22,027 nucleotides of DNA from the NCBI GenBank assembly GCA_030618945.1, contig JAUXCI010000006.1:1-22027 (forward strand), read 5' to 3'. The position numbers and the translations under genes were made by a program. Below, piece by piece: positions 6,587-14,778 of the stretch (its first letter is position 1; each line of letters begins with the position of its first letter). Under the pieces are notes generated by a model. The model was not told where the DNA came from, did no database searches, and saw nothing but the letters and a program-made list of their open reading frames with translations. The stretch comes from Flavobacteriaceae bacterium (GTDB lineage Bacteria; Bacteroidota; Bacteroidia; Flavobacteriales; Flavobacteriaceae).

Positions 6587-8467
6587 ATGCCAAGAAAATC
6601 GCTATTATATTTATTGATCCTTTCGGTTGGTCTGATATATATCAGCCGTTTATTCTTTATACAGATACTTGACACAAAATACCAACAAAACCCACTAAAT
6701 AACTCAGCAGTAACTGTAAAATTTGCCTACCCTGACAGAGGATTTATATATGACAGAAATGGCAAGCTGCTTGTAGCAAACCAGGCTTCATATGATATTA
6801 TGATCATTCCAAAGGATGTTGAGGCCCTGGACACTATAGAATTCTGTAATTTGCTAAAAATTACTAAAGAAGATTTCTTAAAAAAATATTACCGTACAAA
6901 AAATTATTCGCCGAGAATACCTTCAATTTTTTTAGGGCAGTTGTCAAAAGCAGATTACGCTTATCTGCAAGAAAAAATGTATAAATACAAGGGCTTTTAT
7001 ATACAGAAAAGATTTTTGCGTCAATACCCGGAAAAAACAAGCGCGAATGTTTTGGGTTATATCAGCGAGGTTAATGAAAGTTTATTAAAAACAGATAATT
7101 ACTATCAGCTTGGTGAATTGGTGGGATATCACGGTATTGAAAAACAATATGAAGAAGTACTTCGTGGACAAAAAGGCGTTAAATTTATTCAAAAAAATCG
7201 TTTTAATAAAGAAATTGGAACCTATAAAGATGGCATTTACGACACCTTACCTGTTCCAGGAAAGGACATAACGCTTACCTTGGACATGGACCTTCAAATG
7301 TATGTTGAACGTCTTATGGTCAACAAGAGAGGTGGAATAGTAGCCATCGAACCCTCTTCTGGTGAAATCCTGACGCTGGTTTCAACGCCGAGCTATGATC
7401 CAGCAATGCTGGTAGGAAGGAAGAGATCAAAAAATTCAGTTTTGTTATTTAATGATACTGTAAAAAAACCGATGTTGGATCGTGGCTTACAGGCTCAATA
7501 CCCACCCGGTTCCCCGTTTAAGATCATCAATGCCCTAATTGCTTTACAGGAAGAAGTAATTACTCCCGAAACTGCATTTTATTGTTACCATGGGTTTAAA
7601 TATGGCAGGGGTGGTTTTATGAAATGTCATTGTGGAATTGTTGGGGCGCCCATACGTATGAATACTGGAATTTACCGGTCATGCAATGCCTATTTTTCAA
7701 ATGTTTATAAAAAAACCATTGAAAAATATGACTCCGCTCCCGAAGGTATGGATGTCTGGAGTAAACACGCGAAAAGTTTTGGATTAGGAAATTATCTTGG
7801 TTATGACATGCCTTCAGGTCAAAAAGGCCTAATCCCTGATGCTGCGTTATACAACAGATACTACCCTAATCACAAATGGAAGGCAATCACTACCATTTCA
7901 AATGCCATTGGACAGGGTGAAGTTTTAACTACTCCAATTCAATTAGCCAATATGACGGCTGCTATTGCGAACAGAGGTCATTATTTTACGCCTCATATGT
8001 TGAAAAAAGTTGGTGATAGCCTCAACCAAGATAAAAAATACACAACACCAAATTACACGACCATAGAACCTCAATATTTTGAACCGGTTATTGAAGGAAT
8101 GTTCAACGTTTTTGAATTAGGAACGGCCAGGGGTTCTAAAATCAGTGACATTCAGGTTTGCGGAAAAACGGGAACAGCAGAAAACTTTAGAAAGATTAAC
8201 GGAGAGAGAATTCAATTTACCGATCACTCCATTTTTATTGCTTTTGCTCCCAAAGACAATCCCAAAATCGCTATTGCAGTATTTGTAGAAAATGGTTATT
8301 GGGGTTCGAGATGGGCCGCACCCATTGCCAGCTTAATGATTGAAAGATACATTAATGGAGAAGTTAAAAGAGACTGGTTGGAAAAAAGGATGCTCGAAGG
8401 AAGCTTGGAAGAGGAATATAGCAAACAACTGGAAATAGCGAATTACGTTGCGAAAGAGGAAAAATAA
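6587..8467 (+). CDS. mrdA: Penicillin-binding protein 2 (elongasome transpeptidase)
   Basis: PBP2 cross-links peptidoglycan during lateral growth as the partner of RodA. There is one N-terminal span (residues about 7-25), then the pedestal/dimerisation domain (PDRGFIYDRNG near 49-59, YISEVNE near 158-164) and the transpeptidase domain. Catalytic motifs are all present: SPFK with Ser309 and Lys312, SCN (365-367) and KTG (527-529). Between the first two motifs lies a Cys/His-rich stretch (Cys333, His335, Cys347, His348, Cys349) close to Cys366 of SCN. In E. coli PBP2 a metal site has been described in the equivalent region, so these may bind zinc; that is inference. The length of 626 residues is normal. 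The stop lies inside rodA (20-nt overlap). Confidence 0.95.
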   Translation: MPRKSLLYLLILSVGLIYISRLFFIQILDTKYQQNPLNNSAVTVKFAYPDRGFIYDRNGKLLVANQASYDIMIIPKDVEALDTIEFCNLLKITKEDFLKKYYRTKNYSPRIPSIFLGQLSKADYAYLQEKMYKYKGFYIQKRFLRQYPEKTSANVLGYISEVNESLLKTDNYYQLGELVGYHGIEKQYEEVLRGQKGVKFIQKNRFNKEIGTYKDGIYDTLPVPGKDITLTLDMDLQMYVERLMVNKRGGIVAIEPSSGEILTLVSTPSYDPAMLVGRKRSKNSVLLFNDTVKKPMLDRGLQAQYPPGSPFKIINALIALQEEVITPETAFYCYHGFKYGRGGFMKCHCGIVGAPIRMNTGIYRSCNAYFSNVYKKTIEKYDSAPEGMDVWSKHAKSFGLGNYLGYDMPSGQKGLIPDAALYNRYYPNHKWKAITTISNAIGQGEVLTTPIQLANMTAAIANRGHYFTPHMLKKVGDSLNQDKKYTTPNYTTIEPQYFEPVIEGMFNVFELGTARGSKISDIQVCGKTGTAENFRKINGERIQFTDHSIFIAFAPKDNPKIAIAVFVENGYWGSRWAAPIASLMIERYINGEVKRDWLEKRMLEGSLEEEYSKQLEIANYVAKEEK

Positions 8468-9725
8468 CATATTTAAGGGGGTTGATTGGTTGTTGATTGC
8501 GATGTACCTGGCATTCGTGTTTCTGGGATGGCTAAGCATCTATTCAGCTACCTTTTCGGAATCCGAATTTGAAATCTTTGATCTTTCTACAAAGTATGGA
8601 AAGCAAATGATCTGGATATTACTGAGTTTTGTAATAATCATTATCATTCTTGCCATAGATAAAAAATTCTATGAACAGTTTTCAGGAATATTTTATCTGA
8701 TCTCTATTTTATCTCTGGTGGGCTTATTTGTATTTGGAAACAACATTAATGGAGCCACTTCCTGGTATAGTTTTGGCTCCTTTGGTATTCAGCCTTCAGA
8801 ATTTTCTAAAGCAGCTACAGCTTTGGCCATAGCCAATTACCTCAATGAAAGAAATCAAGATCTCAGGAAATTATCCAATCAGCTCAAAGCTTTTGGAATT
8901 ATCTTTCTTCCGGCACTATTAATCACTTTTCAGCCTGATCCGGGTTCGGCCCTGGTATATGGCTCCCTTATCCTTGTACTTTACCGGTTTGGACTACCTT
9001 TGTATTATTTGGTCATCGGATTTTTAGCGCTGCTTTTATTTATTATTACGCTTTATCTGGATTCTATGAGCACCTTGATCATTTCTTCTTCGGTGATTTC
9101 AGCTATGTTGATTTATTTGATCTATAAAAACAAGAAATATTTCCGTCATAACTGGATGCGGTTTCTCTTAATCTATCTCTTTACCAGCTTATTTATAATT
9201 AGTGTTGACTATGTGTTCAATAATGTATTTGAACAAAGGCACAGAGACAGATTTAATATTTTACTCGGAAAAGATGTTGATGACCAAGGTATTGGATATA
9301 ATACTGCCCAGTCAGTGATTACCATTGGATCAGGAGGTACTAGTGGAAAAGGTTTCCTTCAGGGTGATCGAACTCAAGGTGATTTCGTTCCAGAACAACA
9401 AACTGATTATATTTTCAGTACAGTAGGTGAGGAATGGGGGTTCTTGGGCAGCAGTTTTGTCATTCTTCTTTTTATGGCTTTTTTAATCCGCTTACTATAT
9501 ATCGCCGACAGGCAAAAATCAATTTTCAGTAAAGTATTTTCTTATGCTACTGTGGCCATATTCTTTTTCCATTTCACCATCAATATTGGGATGGTAATTG
9601 GTTTATTACCCACCATTGGCATTCCCCTACCCTTTTTTAGCTACGGAGGATCATCCTTATGGGGTTTTACGGTACTCTTGTTTATCCTTATAAGATTAGA
9701 TGCCGACAGGATTTATGAATGGTAA
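8448..9725 (+). CDS. rodA: Peptidoglycan glycosyltransferase RodA (SEDS family)
   Basis: RodA polymerises glycan strands from lipid II in complex with PBP2. The protein has 425 residues and about ten spans. SEDS family motifs are clear: GATSWYSFGSFGIQPSEFSK (102-121), QPDPGSAL (162-169), GIGYNTAQS (281-289), RTQGDFVPEQQTDYIFSTVGEE (308-329) and LPFFSYGGSSL near the C-terminus. The reading frame opens with TTG at 8448, inside the last codons of mrdA. The next in-frame ATG falls in the middle of the first membrane span, so the TTG is the likely start and translation is probably coupled to mrdA. It is the last gene of the mre operon; no strong terminator follows immediately. Confidence 0.95.
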   Translation: MRKRKNNIFKGVDWLLIAMYLAFVFLGWLSIYSATFSESEFEIFDLSTKYGKQMIWILLSFVIIIIILAIDKKFYEQFSGIFYLISILSLVGLFVFGNNINGATSWYSFGSFGIQPSEFSKAATALAIANYLNERNQDLRKLSNQLKAFGIIFLPALLITFQPDPGSALVYGSLILVLYRFGLPLYYLVIGFLALLLFIITLYLDSMSTLIISSSVISAMLIYLIYKNKKYFRHNWMRFLLIYLFTSLFIISVDYVFNNVFEQRHRDRFNILLGKDVDDQGIGYNTAQSVITIGSGGTSGKGFLQGDRTQGDFVPEQQTDYIFSTVGEEWGFLGSSFVILLFMAFLIRLLYIADRQKSIFSKVFSYATVAIFFFHFTINIGMVIGLLPTIGIPLPFFSYGGSSLWGFTVLLFILIRLDADRIYEW

Positions 9726-9730
9726 GGATC

Positions 9731-9778
9731 AATGAAATAATGATTTAATGAGATATTGAATTAATGAGTTAATAAAAG
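9731..9778. repeat. Degenerate 8-bp tandem repeat (about 6 units)
   Basis: Six successive octamers read AATGAAAT, AATGATTT, AATGAGAT, ATTGAATT, AATGAGTT, AATAAAAG. The first five keep the frame A-[AT]-TGA-n-n-T. It starts 5 nt after the rodA stop codon. Confidence 0.65.
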
Positions 9779-9882
9779 GGTTCAAATCTAAGGGGACAAC
9801 AATCGGGATCAAATTCATTTCATTTCCCGAAACCCGAAACTATTTTAACGTACAACTTCCCACTTCTCACCTCCCAACCCTC

Positions 9883-9920
9883 ATCACCTCAGCTCCGATC
9901 ACCTCAGCTCCGATCACCTC
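9883..9920. repeat. 15-bp direct tandem repeat, 2.5 copies
   Basis: ATCACCTCAGCTCCG occurs twice back to back (9883-9897, 9898-9912) and is followed by a partial third copy ATCACCTC (9913-9920). It lies in the 270-nt convergent gap between rodA and rpsT. The rest of that gap holds no open frame I would support; a small CCCGAAA doublet lies near 9827-9840. Confidence 0.85.
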
Positions 9921-9942
9921 GCACTTTAAAATTCCTTCCAAC

Positions 9943-9971
9943 AAAAAAAGCAACCCAAACGGATTGCTTTT
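9943..9971 (-). terminator. Rho-independent terminator of rpsT
   Basis: Arms AAAAGCAA (9946-9953) and TTGCTTTT (9964-9971) are complementary; an inner CC/GG adds two pairs after one mismatch. Read on the minus strand the hairpin is followed by a run of seven T. The hairpin also ends in TTTT on the plus strand, so it may act on rodA transcripts too. Confidence 0.85.
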
Positions 9972-9995
9972 AATTATATTCTAAGACTGAATTCC

Positions 9996-10247
9996 TTACA
10001 AGGCAGCCACGTGTAGCGTTAATTTAGATTTGATATTAGCCGCTTTATTTTTGTGAATTACATTATTCTTGGCTAATTTATCAAGCATCGATACCACCTT
10101 TGGCAACAAGGCTTCTGCATCTTTCTTCACTTCAACAGCTTTTAAACCTTTAATCGCATTACGCGTAGTTTTGTGCTGGTATTTGTTTCTTAAATGTTTC
10201 GACTCATTGCTTCTTATTCTCTTCAATGCCGATTTGTGATTTGCCAT
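9996..10247 (-). CDS. rpsT: 30S ribosomal protein S20 (bS20)
   Basis: An 83-residue basic helical protein beginning MANHKSALKRIRSNESKHLR, the standard opening of bS20, which binds 16S rRNA early in assembly of the small subunit. Its later part (NVIHKNKAANIKSKL) matches the conserved third helix. It lies only 33 nt after the 3' end of tRNA-Glu on the same strand, too short for a separate full promoter plus leader, so both probably come from one transcript that is cut at the tRNA. It ends 25 nt before a strong terminator. Confidence 0.97.
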   Translation of the reverse strand: MANHKSALKRIRSNESKHLRNKYQHKTTRNAIKGLKAVEVKKDAEALLPKVVSMLDKLAKNNVIHKNKAANIKSKLTLHVAAL

Positions 10248-10280
10248 AATTGTAATATTAAATTGTTTTTTAACAAATTG

Positions 10281-10352
10281 TAGCCCGTAGGGGAGTCGAA
10301 CCCCTCTTACCAGGATGAAAACCTGGCGTCCTAGCCGATAGACGAACGGGCC
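10281..10352 (-). tRNA. tRNA-Glu (anticodon TTC)
   Basis: The minus strand folds into a complete cloverleaf of 72 nt: acceptor GGCCCGT/ACGGGCT (G1-U72 wobble at the end), D arm GTC...GAC, anticodon stem CCAGG/CCTGG with loop TTTTCAT giving anticodon TTC, a 4-nt variable loop, and T arm AGGGG/CCCCT with loop TTCGACT. The discriminator base is A. The 3' CCA is not encoded (CAA follows), so it must be added by the CCA enzyme. Confidence 0.96.
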
Positions 10353-10382
10353 TAGAGCTTGCTTTTATTTATCAAGCGAGTG

Positions 10383-10412
10383 CAAAATTAATACAATTAT
10401 TCAACTCTGCAA
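10383..10412 (-). promoter_or_regulatory. Promoter of the tRNA-Glu-rpsT unit
   Basis: On the minus strand TTG (10412-10410) is followed after exactly 19 nt by TAATTTTG (10390-10383), a full match to the Bacteroidetes housekeeping promoter pattern TTG-N19-TAnnTTTG. It lies about 30 nt before the tRNA 5' end and just past the proS stop codon. A short GCTTG/CAAGC hairpin (10357-10377) lies between promoter and tRNA. Confidence 0.7.
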
Positions 10413-10438
10413 GTACTTTTTAATATTTTTTTAATTTT

Positions 10439-11914
10439 TTAATACGCTTTAGCAAATAATACCCTTTTGTTTGATTTTTTACCGGAGAACACACAGATTC
10501 CTTCTTCTTCTTTTGCATCAAGAGGAATACATCTCACAGTTGCCTTTGTAAGCGTTTTGATCTTTTCCTCTGTTTCAGAGGTTCCATCCCAATGGGCTGA
10601 AACAAACCCTCCTTTGGTGTCCAATACATTCTTAAAATCATTAAAGTTATCCACTTCAGTGATCAGTTCATTCCTGCGATCCAAAGCTTTTTGAAACAAA
10701 TTATCCTGAATTTCGTTCAATAGAAATTTTACCCTATCTACCAAATTATCCTGACTCAAAACTTCTTTTTCCAAAGTATCGCGTCTGGCTAATTCGGCCG
10801 TATTGTTCTCCATATCTCTAGGCCCAATGGCTAACCTAAGAGGAACTCCTTTTAATTCATACTCAGCAAACTTCCAACCCGGCTTATAGGTAGTCCTGTT
10901 ATCATATTTCACTGATATTCCTTCTGCCTTTAGATTTTTTGTCAATTTCTCAACCCTTTCATTTATTTGATCAAGCTGTTCAGAATTTTTATAAATAGGC
11001 ACAATGGCCAATTGAATAGGCGCTAGTTTTGGAGGTAGTACCAAACCGAAATCATCACTGTGAGACATTACAAGAGCTCCCATCAATCGCGTTGAAACAC
11101 CCCATGAAGTGGCCCAAACATATTCTTTTTTCCCTTCCTTAGTGGTAAATTTAACGTCAAAAGCCTTGGCAAAATTCTGCCCAAGAAAATGAGATGTTCC
11201 AGCCTGCAGTGCCTTCCCATCCTGCATCATGGCCTCAATGGTATATGTATCCAATGCGCCTGCAAATCTTTCACTTTCGGTTTTTGTCCCCTTAATCACA
11301 GGCATTGCCATAAAATTCTCAGCAAAATCGGCATAAATCCTCTGCATTCTTTGTGTTTCTTCAATGGCTTCAGCTTTGGTCTCATGCGCCGTATGCCCTT
11401 CCTGCCATAAAAACTCAGCCGTCCGTAGAAACAATCTGGTACGCATTTCCCAACGCACAACATTGGCCCACTGATTGATCAAAAGCGGAAGGTCCCGATA
11501 AGACTGTATCCATTTTCTATAAGAATCCCAAATAATAGTTTCTGAAGTTGGACGAATTATGAGCTCTTCTTCAAGCTTTGCCGATTCATCTACAACGATA
11601 CCTTTACCATTTTCGTCATTTTTCAATCGATAATGAGTAACAACAGCGCATTCTTTAGCAAAGCCATCTACATGACTGGCCTCTTTGCTAAAATAAGATT
11701 TTGGAATCAGTAAAGGAAAATAGGCATTCTGATGCCCAGTCTCCTTAAACATCCTGTCAAGCTCTGCCTGCATCTTCTCCCATATTGCATATCCATACGG
11801 TTTTATGACCATCATTCCACGGACTCCGGAATTCTCCGAAAGATCAGCTTTAATCACTAATTCATTGTACCATTTCGAATAATCTTCAGCTCTTTTGGTT
11901 AGTTTGTTACCCAT
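10439..11914 (-). CDS. proS: Prolyl-tRNA synthetase, archaeal/eukaryotic-like type
   Basis: This class II aminoacyl-tRNA synthetase charges tRNA-Pro with proline. The protein has 491 residues, without the large editing insertion of the E. coli-type enzyme, placing it in the short archaeal/eukaryotic-like class usual in Bacteroidetes. Class II motifs are visible: motif 1 around residues 31-60, RPTSET (121-126), motif 2 [20 protein letters not shown] (154-173) and motif 3 with [13 protein letters not shown]. The C-terminal domain ends in AKAY, the terminal Tyr being typical of this class. The ATG at 11914 is the obvious start ([17 protein letters not shown]). It has its own promoter upstream and is read divergently from the lipoprotein gene. 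No terminator follows; the tRNA-Glu promoter begins within 50 nt. Confidence 0.97.
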   Translation of the reverse strand: MGNKLTKRAEDYSKWYNELVIKADLSENSGVRGMMVIKPYGYAIWEKMQAELDRMFKETGHQNAYFPLLIPKSYFSKEASHVDGFAKECAVVTHYRLKNDENGKGIVVDESAKLEEELIIRPTSETIIWDSYRKWIQSYRDLPLLINQWANVVRWEMRTRLFLRTAEFLWQEGHTAHETKAEAIEETQRMQRIYADFAENFMAMPVIKGTKTESERFAGALDTYTIEAMMQDGKALQAGTSHFLGQNFAKAFDVKFTTKEGKKEYVWATSWGVSTRLMGALVMSHSDDFGLVLPPKLAPIQLAIVPIYKNSEQLDQINERVEKLTKNLKAEGISVKYDNRTTYKPGWKFAEYELKGVPLRLAIGPRDMENNTAELARRDTLEKEVLSQDNLVDRVKFLLNEIQDNLFQKALDRRNELITEVDNFNDFKNVLDTKGGFVSAHWDGTSETEEKIKTLTKATVRCIPLDAKEEEGICVFSGKKSNKRVLFAKAY

Positions 11915-11974
11915 GTAAAATCATTTTTGGCATAAATATTGTAATATTACTTTTAAACTCTAAAAAATTAGATG

Positions 11975-12004
11975 CAAACTTAGTTTTTTTTTGATTTATA
12001 ACAA
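11975..12004 (-). promoter_or_regulatory. Promoter of proS
   Basis: On the minus strand TTG (12004-12002) and TAAGTTTG (11982-11975) are separated by exactly 19 nt, a full match to the Bacteroidetes promoter pattern. The leader to the proS ATG would be about 55 nt. The -33 box is only 15 nt from the ATG of the divergent lipoprotein gene. Confidence 0.65.
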
Positions 12005-12019
12005 TAAAAATACACGACT

Positions 12020-13357
12020 ATGAAAAACTTTACTCCATTTAAAAATATTCTTTTTTATAGTATTTCACTTATACTACTGTCAGTAGTGTTGTTTTCTTGC
12101 AGCTCATCTCAACAGGCGTATAATGATGGTGATGGTATATATGGTAGCCCTCAAACAAAAAGCGAGGTGGTGATGGTTCGTGACACGAAAACCGACTATT
12201 ATCAAAATTATTTTTCAGGCGAAAATGAAAATAACCAGGAAATATTTACTGATATTGACGCATATGAAGGCTATAGTGATACGGATACGGTCTATGTGGA
12301 TAGTCAATATAACAATGGAAACCCTCCCTGGGAGCAAACAACGTCTAGCGTTAGTATTAGCGTAAATGTAGGCGGATGGGGATATGGTGGTTATGGCGGA
12401 TGTTATGGATATGGCGGTTATTACGGCGGTTATTACGGATGGGGCTATCCTTGTTATGGTTACGGATATGGTTACGGATATGGTTGGGGATACCCACGTT
12501 GGGGATACTACCCACCTTATTACCCAGGATACTATCCTCCTTATTACCCAGGTTACTATGAAAGGTCTACTTACGGCAAAAGATACGCAAGTAACACTGG
12601 AAGAATTAACGGTCGTCAGGGAAGGATGAATACACGAAACATCAGTACTGAAAATAAGTTTAATAAAAGTTATAGCAGATCTACTACCAACAGGAACAGG
12701 TCTGTAGCTTCCAACTATAAATCGGACAGTCGTAGAAGTAGTTCCAGGTCTGGAAACACGGTTAATCGCACTGGAAGATCTTATCAAAAAAATTCAAGCT
12801 ACAACGGTAGGAGTAATAATTCAAATTACCGAAGTAAATCCCCGAGTAGCAATTCAAGAAGTTATAATAGGTCTTCGTCTTCTTCACCCAGATCATCTTC
12901 TCCAAGTTACAGGAGCAGTTCATCAGGTTCCAGAGGGAGTTCTTCAGGGGTGAGAAGCAGCTCTGGCAGACGACAAATGTCATATAATAACCTTGAGAAA
13001 AATACGCTCCCTTCAAACCGCAGTTTTGTAAAACGGCCTAGTTCAACCAAAGTAGCAAGCAACTCAAAAAGGGTGTCTTATGCTGCAGCAAGGAATAGTG
13101 CTAATTATCAGCGATATGTAAAATATACTCCTTCGTCTACAGCATCCTATTCCAGAGGTTCTTCAGGTAATAGAAGCTCTTATTCGAATAACACATCAAT
13201 AAAAAAGAATAGCAGTTCGAAAAAGTCTTCCTCGGCCTCCAGCAATAGAGGATCGAGAAATACCAGCTCAATGAGTTCTTCAAGGAGTTCAGGGTCATCT
13301 GCAAAACCTGCAAGGGTTAGTAGCGGATCGAGTGCCTCTGCCAGGTCTAGAAGATAA
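12020..13357 (+). CDS. Low-complexity lipoprotein, Gly/Tyr-rich middle and Ser/Arg/Asn-rich tail (function unknown)
   Basis: I do not recognise a functional domain. The 445-residue protein has a lipoprotein signal peptide: hydrophobic residues 10-23 and lipobox LFSC with Cys27. Residues 28-117 are acidic and Tyr-containing (DGDGIYG, TDIDAYEGYSDTDT). Residues 118-180 are almost entirely Gly, Tyr, Trp and Pro, with YGYG runs and two copies of YYPPYYPG. From about 181 to the end the chain is Ser, Arg, Asn, Tyr and Lys, strongly basic, ending SARSRR. The tail is probably disordered. Location is likely the outer-membrane face or periplasm, anchored by lipid. The same gene type is found beside proS and a FadL-like gene in other Flavobacteria, as I recall. 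The stop lies 18 nt before the FadL-type gene, so both are probably one operon. A role in adhesion or wall binding is only a guess. Confidence 0.85.
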   Translation: MKNFTPFKNILFYSISLILLSVVLFSCSSSQQAYNDGDGIYGSPQTKSEVVMVRDTKTDYYQNYFSGENENNQEIFTDIDAYEGYSDTDTVYVDSQYNNGNPPWEQTTSSVSISVNVGGWGYGGYGGCYGYGGYYGGYYGWGYPCYGYGYGYGYGWGYPRWGYYPPYYPGYYPPYYPGYYERSTYGKRYASNTGRINGRQGRMNTRNISTENKFNKSYSRSTTNRNRSVASNYKSDSRRSSSRSGNTVNRTGRSYQKNSSYNGRSNNSNYRSKSPSSNSRSYNRSSSSSPRSSSPSYRSSSSGSRGSSSGVRSSSGRRQMSYNNLEKNTLPSNRSFVKRPSSTKVASNSKRVSYAAARNSANYQRYVKYTPSSTASYSRGSSGNRSSYSNNTSIKKNSSSKKSSSASSNRGSRNTSSMSSSRSSGSSAKPARVSSGSSASARSRR

Positions 13358-13375
13358 TTTCAAAAAAAACATACT

Positions 13376-14743
13376 ATGAAAAAAATTATACCTTTGGTTA
13401 TATTATTCCTATGCACAATAAAGTTTAACGCCCAAGTACTGAGTTATGTGGATCAAGCTGTCCTATTTTCTTCTACGGAGAACAATTATGGAACAGGGAG
13501 ATATATGGGAATGAGCGGTGCTTTTGGGGCTCTTGGTAACGACATGTCGGCTGTTGATATAAATCCTGCTGGTCTTGCTGTATATCAAAAGGGCGAATTC
13601 TCAACAACGTTAACTTTCCGAGACACTAAAATTAATTCGACTTTTTATGGAAACACGATTAATAATAACGATGATTATTTCAGGTTTGCACAAATAGGTG
13701 GTGTAAATACCTGGCAAAGTTATGGAAATCCCGAAATTGGTAAATTTGCCTTTGGATTCAATTATAGTGTTGTCAATCATTATGACAATAATTATATAGT
13801 CAAAGGAAATAGTGGAATTCCTCAGTATCCAGATGATCCTGATTTTAATTTTGACGATGATCCTGATAATGACATAAATTATATTAATGTTGAAGATCAG
13901 ACCTTTTATAACTATACTTCCGGCCTTAACGATAAATTTAATTTCAGCTTTGCCACCCAGTATAACAAAATCTTTTATTTCGGTGGCTCAATGGCCTTTC
14001 ATCATATCGGTTTTTATCAAAATACAACGTATATAGAAAAATCCAATGATGGTAGCGGGAACACCATGGATGTGAATAATGACGAATACCTTTCCACTTA
14101 TGGCAGCGGCTTTAATTTCGGATTGGGAATCATAGTAACACCGATCAAAAATTTACGGTTAGGTGCTGCTTATCAATCTCCAATATGGTATAATCTTTCA
14201 GAAAGATTTGAGCAAAGAACCACCTACTGGTTCAATGGTGAAATTGATCCTGATTATCCAGACTTTCCACTGCCAAATTATTACGATTACAAACTTACAA
14301 CCCCTAGTGAATTTACAGGAAGTTTGGCATACGTTTTTGGTCAATATGGTCTGATAAGCTTTGACTATATTTATAAGGGTTATTCCAACACAAGACTCCA
14401 ACCTTCCAGTTATTTTATTGAAGAAAACCAGGAACTCAGTGCTGGCTTGAAAAACACGTCGTCATTCAAATTTGGTACAGAATGGAAATATAAAATCATG
14501 AGTTTTAGAGGAGGGTACAGAATGATCCAAACACCTTATAAAAACTCATCGACCGAATTCGACCTTACAGGATATTCGCTAGGCTTAGGAATTAAATTTT
14601 CTCGGCGAGTTGCCATGGATTTTGCCTATGACAATTCATCCTATCTAGACTCGTACCAATTTATTAGCGAACCTGGAGCTAACCCAGCCTTATTAGACGT
14701 CACTAATAGCAGATTTACAACATCTCTTGTGGTTGTTTTCTAA
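13376..14743 (+). CDS. OmpP1/FadL/TodX-family outer-membrane transport protein
   Basis: This 455-residue protein has a signal peptide (KKIIPLVILFLCTIKFNA, cut before Gln20) and then a beta-barrel-like sequence of alternating aromatic strands ending in Phe, as expected of an outer-membrane barrel recognised by BamA. The N-terminal stretch GRYMGMSGAFGALGNDMSAVDINPAGLAVY (about 42-71) is the diagnostic FadL/TodX element that forms the hatch and NPA motif. Family members take up hydrophobic compounds such as fatty acids or aromatics; the Bacteroidetes branch is often annotated as hemin receptor without proof. The acidic run around residues 143-160 (PDDPDFNFDDDPDNDIN) is probably a surface loop. 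It follows the lipoprotein gene by 18 nt. Substrate is not predictable. Confidence 0.9.
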   Translation: MKKIIPLVILFLCTIKFNAQVLSYVDQAVLFSSTENNYGTGRYMGMSGAFGALGNDMSAVDINPAGLAVYQKGEFSTTLTFRDTKINSTFYGNTINNNDDYFRFAQIGGVNTWQSYGNPEIGKFAFGFNYSVVNHYDNNYIVKGNSGIPQYPDDPDFNFDDDPDNDINYINVEDQTFYNYTSGLNDKFNFSFATQYNKIFYFGGSMAFHHIGFYQNTTYIEKSNDGSGNTMDVNNDEYLSTYGSGFNFGLGIIVTPIKNLRLGAAYQSPIWYNLSERFEQRTTYWFNGEIDPDYPDFPLPNYYDYKLTTPSEFTGSLAYVFGQYGLISFDYIYKGYSNTRLQPSSYFIEENQELSAGLKNTSSFKFGTEWKYKIMSFRGGYRMIQTPYKNSSTEFDLTGYSLGLGIKFSRRVAMDFAYDNSSYLDSYQFISEPGANPALLDVTNSRFTTSLVVVF

Positions 14744-14778
14744 AATTTCTTATCAAGTCTATGTTGGAAATAAATTGA

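Noticed and set aside
9726..9995. Possible attachment site or mobile-element end near the tRNA-Glu and repeats
   Set aside because: No integrase, transposase or duplicated tRNA end is present; the repeats lie 360 nt or more from the tRNA and do not match it.
12496..12552. Short direct repeats that might suggest a repeat array
   Set aside because: They are the coding repeats of YYPPYYPG in the lipoprotein; there are only two copies and no spacers, so this is not a CRISPR-like array.
12215..12787. A 190-codon open frame on the minus strand and two short plus-strand frames inside the lipoprotein gene
   Set aside because: They arise from the Gly/Tyr low-complexity codons (GGT/TAT/GGA), give Ile/Val/Thr-rich text without any domain, and lack independent support.
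14198..14401. Minus-strand 67-codon frame inside the FadL-type gene
   Set aside because: It lies opposite a clear beta-barrel gene and has no conserved features.
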